The position numbers and the translations under genes are program-made. The notes under the pieces were generated by a model that was not told where the DNA came from, did not search any database, and saw nothing but the letters and a program-made list of their open reading frames with translations. Of a stretch of DNA of 64,000 nucleotides, positions 57,796 to 64,000 are shown piece after piece (the stretch's first letter is position 1; each line of letters begins with the position of its first letter). This DNA comes from Mrakia gelida (taxonomy: Eukaryota; Basidiomycota; Tremellomycetes; Cystofilobasidiales; Mrakiaceae), in contig BRON01000015.1 in the NCBI GenBank assembly GCA_024345305.1, positions 930,001-994,000 on the forward strand, given 5' to 3'.

Positions 57796-59618
57796 TCAAA
57801 CCACCGACTCCATCCTCCCTCCCCTGAACTGAGCGGGATCGAACCCATCATCTTCCTCCCCACCGAGCACTCCAAGCCCCAACGCCCAAGCGACGGAGAT
57901 GTCCAACTGGGACGCCTCCTCGACGACTTCGACGCTGTTCCTCCCCATCCTCTGTCGTTTCCTCATCGGTTGACCTTGTTGGTGTTGTTCATCCGACGAC
58001 GACGACGAGTCCTCCACGGTCCCCATCTCCGACTCGACCTCCGACTCGGATGATTCCTCCGCTTCCGCTTCCTCTTCGATGGATGAAGACGACGTTCCGA
58101 GGGACGAGAGGGAAGCTGAAAGATCCGTGAAGCTCGAGAGGGTGGTGAAGACCGAACGGATTCGAGGGAGGGGAGCGACGGGGTAGGGTGCTCCGAGGAT
58201 GGAGGAGGAAGCGAGGGATTCCGAGGGCGAGGTGAAGATGGAGTCGAGTCCTCCTCCGTTGAGGGTGATGGAAGGGAGGGAGGTGGTTCGACCCCAGGCT
58301 GAGTTGGAGGAGATGGGGTTGGAGGCTGGGAGGAGGACGAGTCGAGAGGAGGTGGTGGTGGTGGTGGTGGGTTCCGAGGAGGTGGATCGACCGAGGAAGA
58401 CGTTGGACGACGAGGACGAGCGACCTCGCTTGAGACGTTGGAGGCGGTCGTGGCCCTGTTGGATGGAGGTCTCGTAGTAGTCCGGGATGGGGATGAGAGC
58501 AGGTGCGTTGGCTCCGAGTTCGAGGTCGACGGCGGCGTTGAAGGTTCCAGGTTCGCGTCCGACCCAGAGAGCCCATCCGAGGAGGTCGCCGAGAGCGGTC
58601 TCGCCTTGAGAGATCTCTCGAACCTAGAAAGGCGGCGAAGCGAAGGTGAAGGCGAAAGAGGGAACGAGCGAGGAAAGCCGAGGGAGGAAGAGCGTCAGAA
58701 AACGAGGGTCGAACGGGGATGTCCGACCAAGGGCTTGGGAGGGAGAGGAAAACGAACCTGCAATCCACTGACTTTCCCCCATGCTCGATTACTGTAGACT
58801 CGATCGTGAAGGAACTTGTTGGCGAGGATGAGGGAGGAGAGGAAGGTCCTTCTCGGGCAAGCGAGGGTTGATTTTCGTTCTTGACCAGAAGGAAGGAGGG
58901 TGGCAGCTCGCTAAGGTCGGTCGAGACGAGAGAGAGAGCATTCCAAGGTCAGACGACGAGCGAGGACGAAAAAGGATTGCGATGGGATGTGAAGGAGGGA
59001 CCAACCTCGAGGTAGAGACGAGCAGCTCGAAGGGTAGCGCAAGACGAGCGACTTCGACGAAGGATCTCGTTGACGAAGGTTCGGAGAGGGACCGCGTCTT
59101 GGTCCGAGTCCGTTCCAGAGTCGGACGAGGTGGTTGAGACGGGAGGAGTGAGAGCGGCGAGGGAAGAGGGAGGGGAAGGCCATACGGAGAGAAGAAGTTC
59201 GAGAGTGGAGTCTAGGAAAGGAAGGAAGGAAGGAGGAGAGAGGTGAGCTTTCCACCACCACCACCAGGCGGACAGCCATGACTCGTCGACGACGCGAGTA
59301 CTCACCAACCAATCGATCTGCTTCCTCCTTTTTCCCACTCCTCTCGCTAACCATCTCTGACCCAGATCTACTCTCTACCTCTTCATCCGAGGACGAAGAG
59401 GTCAAGACTGTGAGGTTGAGGAGGGAAGGTCGATTTGAAGTTGAAGTTGAAGAGGAGTGGTGGAGGTGGTTGAAGTCGGTTGGGTTTGGAGGAGGAAGGG
59501 GACGAGCATGGGAAGGGAACCGTCCCCCTACGAGAGGAGGGACGGTCAAGGATTCTGTTGTGTTGGGTACTGATGATCTCCATTGATCGATGTTGATTCG
59601 ATGAAGGGTTGGGGACAT
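57796..59618 (-). CDS. Pho85-type (Pcl/Pho80) cyclin
   Basis: Four exons: 59618-59306, 59211-59006, 58910-58758, 58623-57796 (499 residues). The cyclin box starts near residue 149: LRTFVNEILRRSRSSCATLR, AARLYLE, CPRRTFLSSLILANKFLHDR, VYSNRAWGKVSGLQVREISQ and GETALGDLLGWALWVGR. This has the Pcl hallmarks (FV.EILRRSR, R.FLSSLI.A.KFL.D, YSNRAW.KI). The N-terminus is Ser/Pro-rich. The C-terminal ~250 residues are disordered and acidic (SESEVESEMGTVEDSSSSSD). Expected partner: a Pho85-type CDK controlling nutrient, phosphate or cell-polarity responses. The exon 3 acceptor is the ccttag before RAATLLPSG, the only one that keeps the box in frame. Confidence 0.88.
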
Positions 59619-60566
59619 GGTGAGAGGGAGGGAGGGAGGGAGGGACCTTCTTCTAAGCCGAGCTTGGGATTAGGCTAGGGCTGAGGTGGAAGGGGAGGGC
59701 GAGGGAGGTGGGTGTTTGACGGGGGGTAACAGGATGTGAAGAGGTGGAGGAGGAGGACAGCGTGGGAGTTGGAGGGAGAGGAGGAGGGGAGGAGGGAAGG
59801 ACGAGAGTCTTTGAGAGGGAGGTTGAGAGTGGTGGCGGTTTTGATTTGGGAAGACCGAGAGCGAGAGAACGAGAGACCTGACTGTAGAGACTTGAAAGCG
59901 ACGGAACCGAAGAGCGAGTGGTGGAGGAGTGGTGGTGGCGAGCTGGATGGATGGATGGGTTGTTTTTTTGTTGAAACTGGAGTGGAGGGTGGACCGGGAA
60001 GACTGCTCCGACCAACGAGTCGAAGAGAACGAAGGAGAGAGAAGGAACGAGAGCGAGCGAGAGAGAGAGGTGTCAGTTTCAACCGTCCTTCAAAATGCCT
60101 ACATCAACGATAAGACCTTGAAACAAAGTGGACTGTAAAGACAGGACCCATCTCTACTCACGAGCTAGTAACTTTTATGAGAAATGGGAACGACGAAGGC
60201 TGGAAGGGATGTTGTTTTTGCGTGGACGGGTGGACGGGATGGGTGGAGTGGAGTGAATTTAGGACGAGTGGTGGAAGCTGACGGTGGTAATCTTGGTGTT
60301 GGTCGAGTAGGTGAAGGCCATCGTGGGCTAGGAAGGGAGCGAGAAGAAGCTCCGGGGGGGTGAGGGTCGAGAGGGAAGAGGGAGGAGGAGAGGGAGGGAG
60401 GGGAGGAGGGTGGTCGACAAGGGTCAAGGGGGAAGGAGGGAGGAGGGGCGAGTCAACTCCCTGCGCGGGTCGGTGCTCCTCCTTTTCCTCTCTTCCCTCT
60501 TTCGCCTTTTCTCTCGCCCTCTGACTCGTTCTCAAGGCGTCATGAAGAAAAAATGTGCCATCGTGT
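59619..60566. other. intergenic, cyclin promoter side
   Basis: About 950 bp. Minus-strand open frames of 120-147 codons exist (e.g. 59653-60082) but are low-complexity Ser/Pro-rich translations of G/A-rich leader DNA; no splice or family support. Confidence 0.45.
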
Positions 60567-62711
60567 CTAAAGCTTCCTCTTCCCAGCAAACGGACATCCA
60601 CCTTCGAAAGCCTGTCTAGGAGCCAACGATCCAGGAGAAACGCCCTCCTCCTTCGCTCGCCTCACCAGTCTAGCCAGTCCATCCTCCCCTCTGTCCACAC
60701 CCAACTCGATGAGCTTCCCGAACGCCTGTCGAGTCAAGAGATAAGGATTCATTCGAGTCAGTCAGTCAGTTCGGCTCTTCGAATCCGAAAGGACAAACTC
60801 ACCTTCGAAAAGTCAACAAAGAAGCGGTCCTGCGAAGACGAAAAGGAAAAAGCACGTCGAGTCAGATCGAGTCGGGAATCCCCCCGAGAAAGAGAAAGAG
60901 AAAGGCCAGGCTCTCTCACCTTGTCCTCAGCGTAGATCTCAACCGATTTCTTGAACTCGGGATCAGAGACGAGAGCCATGTCCGTAGGGAGCATCATCAG
61001 GTCGTTGCCGAGCACTTTGGTCTCGTACTGTTCGAGGGAGGAAGAGGAAGGTCAGCGACGACGCGCGCGAGGGAGAGGTTTTTGCGACCAACGAACCTGG
61101 AAGGGTCCGTCCCATTTCTGAGGTTGCGAAAGGAGAAGGAAAGAGGGACGTGGTCAGCTGAGCGTGGCGAGAGAGACAGACTGGCGGCTCGTAGAAGAGC
61201 GAGGAGGAAGAACGAGGCGAAGAGGAGAAGACGAACCCTCGGGGTCCATTTTCGAGAGAGGAGAAGCTTGAAGTACTGGTTGGAGAATCGGGTGGGGTTG
61301 GTGACCCATCTGGGAGAAGGTTCAGAAGACGAGGGAGTGAGAGTCAGTTTGAGGGGATTCAAGAGCGAAAAGGCGACGACGACGACGACGGCGAGTGATT
61401 TGGGAGCCACGTCGAGAGGAAAGGAGACTCACGGTCCATCGAACCCACTCCTATCCGAGTGGCATCGTCCGAGGTTGTGTGCTCCAGCTACAGGGAGCGA
61501 AGAGTCGAGAGGAAGGAAGTCAGAAGGCGTCCAAACGTGACGAGACAGAACGAGACGCGTCGAGGCTCGAGGACTCACAGAGAGCGACCATCTCCTGATC
61601 TGCAGTCGGTCAAAAGAGAAGAAGGGAGCTGACGTCAGTGGTGGTGATGGGCAAGAAGCGGATCTCGTCAAGACGAACCTGAGAATCCCATCCTGGACGA
61701 GAAACGAGAGGGAAAGGAGGACGACGATCAGCTTCGTTCGACTTCGAGACTGACAAGGGAGATCGAGAGGGAAAGCCTCACCTTCCGAAGACTTGTCGAA
61801 TGTGATCAGCACCTGTAGAGCCAAAAAAATCGAAAAGCCTTTGTCAGCTCAGTTCTCCAGCTCGTCCATGAAAGGAACGAGGTTGAACGAGTCGTCGAGC
61901 GTGAAGGAAAAACGAAGCTCACCCTGAGCAGCATCGGGCAGCCTCGCTCCAACGTCTCCTCGATGTTCAGTCGCAGATGCTTCATCGTCGTAGTCGGTTC
62001 GTCCAGGCACCCAAGGGGTGACAGGTCCTCCCATTGCCTCGACGGCGGTCACTCCAGCGAGGGTCCAGAGATCGGCGAAGGAAATCCAAGGGTGCTTCTC
62101 CTTGATGGGTTGAAGGAAGTTGATGGCGTGGAAGAGACCAGCGTCTGTGGATCGAGGGAGCGAGGGAGCGAGCGTCAGAAAGGGAGAGGAAGAGGGAGTC
62201 AGTAGGAGGTTCTCGAAACGAGGTCGGGTGAAGGTGGTCTCGAGGCGGACCCTCCTTTGTCTCGAGTTCGTTCTCTCTGGGGTCGACCTTCGTGCTGATC
62301 TCGGCCCCGATAGGGATGAGGACGATGGAAGCGTTCGGATTCGAGGCCAACGTGAAGAGGAAAAGAAGAGGTTCGAGAGAGAAAGGGAGAGAAAGCGAGC
62401 TCACTCGCCGGGTCGACTCCTTCAGCACCATGCCTCATTCCCGCTCCGTTGCTTCCTCCCGTATGTTCCACAAGCGAATAAGTTCCCGAAGCATGCCATG
62501 CGAGTCGAACAAAGACAGGCCCAACTGCATCAAGTCAAAGTAAAAGCAATCGCACGAACGAGACTGGTCAGCTTGAAGGTGGAGAGGGAGGGAGAGCGGG
62601 GCAGAAGAAAGGAGAGGACGAACGAGAACCATCGTCGTAGCCTGGGTGGTTGAGAATAGCTCGGATGTCCTTTCGGACGAGATCGTAAGAGCCTGGAGGT
62701 GAAGGTGACAT
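60567..62711 (-). CDS. CCP1: class I heme peroxidase, cytochrome c peroxidase-like
   Basis: Twelve exons: 62711-62630, 62524-62405, 62144-61923, 61812-61782, 61692-61679, 61599-61579, 61487-61433, 61309-61237, 61117-61097, 61027-60920, 60829-60803, 60725-60567 (310 residues). Reduces H2O2. Distal site [10 protein letters not shown] (Arg34, Trp37, His38); [20 protein letters not shown]; proximal GAHNLGRCH (His167); GFDGPWVTNP with Trp183 at the position of CcP Trp191 (16 residues after the proximal His, as in yeast); [19 protein letters not shown] with the conserved Asp. The Trp favours cytochrome c peroxidase activity. No mitochondrial presequence is present with this start ([19 protein letters not shown]), so it may be cytosolic or use an unseen upstream exon. 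Four exons are 27 nt or shorter. Confidence 0.9.
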
Positions 62712-63384
62712 TGCTTTGAGGGTGCTGGTTGGTGGTTGGTGGGAGAGGAGAGAGAGAAGGGAAGGAGGGCTGAAAGCGAGCTCGGCTGAAGGAGCCCTTA
62801 GCCGGAATCCGCTTCACATGCCTTGATAAAAATTATATACTCGATTCGGTGGACGCTGGGGTGTATGAAGAGGATGAAAAGCTTTTACAGGGTTGATGTC
62901 GTAATTAAGTACCACACGACTAAGAGAAAGGGGACGGAGGTTGAGTTCACTCGTCTCGCACGACGGAGGTCGACAACGAGAGGGAAGCATGGTCTCGCCC
63001 CTGTTCCCTGAGTCTCTACTCTCGAGAAACGTCAGTACGGCGTGTGAGGTTACGCCTAGAGCTTCGTTGTTCGAGCCCATGATGTTGAGACGGTGTTTGA
63101 CCGACGAAGGGAGCTGGCGAGGTGGCACAAGACGCGTCCCATCCTCGTCTCTTTTATTCTCGTCCTCTACTCCCACCTATGCTCTCAACTCCCTATCTCC
63201 TTACGACTCGGTGCACAGCAGCAGCGAGCGTTCGGCCCCCAAACAAACAAAAAAAACGGACATGCCGCATCTGCAACGCTCCTTCGACAAACTCCTCCCC
63301 TCCTCTCCTCCTCCGTCTCCCTTCGCTCGCATTCCGTCCGGTAGTAGATTACAGCGAAGCGAGAGCGCCAAAAAGCAAGGATCC
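62712..63384. other. intergenic, CCP1 promoter side
   Basis: About 670 bp. tatatac near 62833, in AT-richer DNA 120 bp upstream of the CCP1 ATG on its coding strand, could be a TATA element. ACGCGTC near 63131. No exon supported. Confidence 0.4.
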
Positions 63385-64000
63385 CTATTTGCTCGTTATG
63401 ATGTTCGAGAGCCAATCCAGTCCCTGTTCGGAAGCGAAGACGAAGACGAGAAAGAAGGACGCGAAGGAAGGTCAGCTCTCGTTCTCGAGCGTAACGTGTC
63501 CTTCCTCGAGAGATGCAGCCTCCCATCCTCCCGTGCACCCTCCACGGCAGCACAGGAGCTCTCGTCATCCCAACCTCAGAATCTACATCCCAAATCCCGA
63601 CCGTCCCTCTCCCTCCCCCGAAACACGCCCAACAACAACGGAAGCGACGAAGGAAGGGGAACGCAAACTCACCTCTTCCAAGCCCTCTCCCTTCAGCGCG
63701 CAACTCCCTCGCACACTCCATTCCCGACCCTTCTCTCCACCAGCCAGCCCCAGTCGCTCCGAGATCTCTCCTGATGGCAGGGCTCCAGGGACATCCTGAA
63801 CGAAGATGACGAAAAACGAAAGAACGAAGGAGGCGAAGGTCAGCTCGCGTCTGCGAACCACGATACCGAGCAGAGGAGCTGGTGACGCTGGAGCAACGAC
63901 GATCTCATCTCCCATGTGGAGGACAGGGATAGCCACGGATATCTCGCGCTCAGGATTGGGTATGAAGGAGGGAGGGAAGACGAACCTGCTTGTTCGCAAA
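63385..64000 (-). CDS. ARL1: ARF-like GTPase (ARL1-like), 3' end
   Basis: C-terminal part of a gene that continues beyond the window. Exons: (64000)-63986, 63795-63673, 63423-63385. The first ends in FANKQ, the NKxD guanine-recognition motif completed by the next exon (DVPGALPSGEISERLGLAGG). Then SVRGSCALKGEGLEE carries the SA(L/V)-type G5 motif, and the last exon gives GLDWLSNIITSK and the stop. The pattern KQD-PGAL--EIS--L-L...W-S-V...SA-KGEGL-EGLDWL resembles Arl1 best; Arl1 acts at the trans-Golgi. Other ARF/ARL members cannot be ruled out without the N-terminus. Confidence 0.75.

Noticed and set aside
59653..60082. Open frames of 120-135 codons upstream of the cyclin
   Set aside because: Translations are Ser/Pro-rich readings of G/A-rich DNA in two overlapping frames; no start context, splice or family support.
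1..64000. Transposons, CRISPR arrays, bacterial-type operons
   Set aside because: No transposase, reverse transcriptase, terminal repeats or regularly spaced repeats seen; intron structure shows eukaryotic nuclear DNA.

Overview
The window looks like nuclear DNA of a basidiomycete fungus. Genes are packed tightly on both strands and most are cut by many short introns of about 50-150 nt. Introns start with GTRAGT or GTNNGT (GTTCGT is common), carry a CTGAC branch point (usually AGCTGAC) and end in CAG/TAG/AAG. Codon choice, intron density and the absence of recognisable transposons fit a yeast-like member of Pucciniomycotina (Microbotryomycetes-like). That placement is inference. All exon boundaries were deduced by eye from splice sites and frame.

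Layout: 1-4.2 kb holds the 3' end of a RING-finger gene, a small Cys-rich secreted protein and an alpha/beta hydrolase. A tRNA-Ala(AGC) follows at 4.64 kb. 5.1-13.4 kb holds three members of a local gene family (called F here) and a 14-exon gene whose C-terminus vaguely resembles a Ulp1 fold. 14.7-25.2 kb holds a one-pass membrane protein, the tiny V-ATPase Vo subunit f gene, mitoribosomal mS35, F4 and NAP1. 25.8-38.5 kb holds an unknown gene with frame problems, a 1379-residue disordered protein, mitoribosomal bS18m, eIF2B-gamma and a small membrane protein. 39-46.4 kb holds a WrbA/Pst2-type flavoprotein, MTD1 and ORC4. 47.5-56.8 kb holds F5, F6, UBA1 and F7. 57.8-64 kb holds a Pho85-type cyclin, a class I peroxidase (Ccp1-like) and the 3' end of an ARL1-like GTPase.

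Most genes are core eukaryotic housekeeping genes: translation initiation, mitoribosome, ubiquitin activation, chromatin, replication origin and folate metabolism. Scattered among them are seven copies of an unrecognised family of about 244-257 residues. Each has a mitochondrial-type presequence in exon 1, one phase-0 intron, a helical core and a charged C-terminus ending in an RRE(V/M)RRE-like signature. Three copies (F4, F5, F7) also share about 600 bp of upstream DNA, and one (F3) has a 1-nt frameshift. This family is the best candidate for an undescribed system. Other points of note are a 2-nt plus a 7-nt microexon in the V-ATPase f gene and a strong excess of the palindrome GACGCGTC in introns and intergenic DNA.
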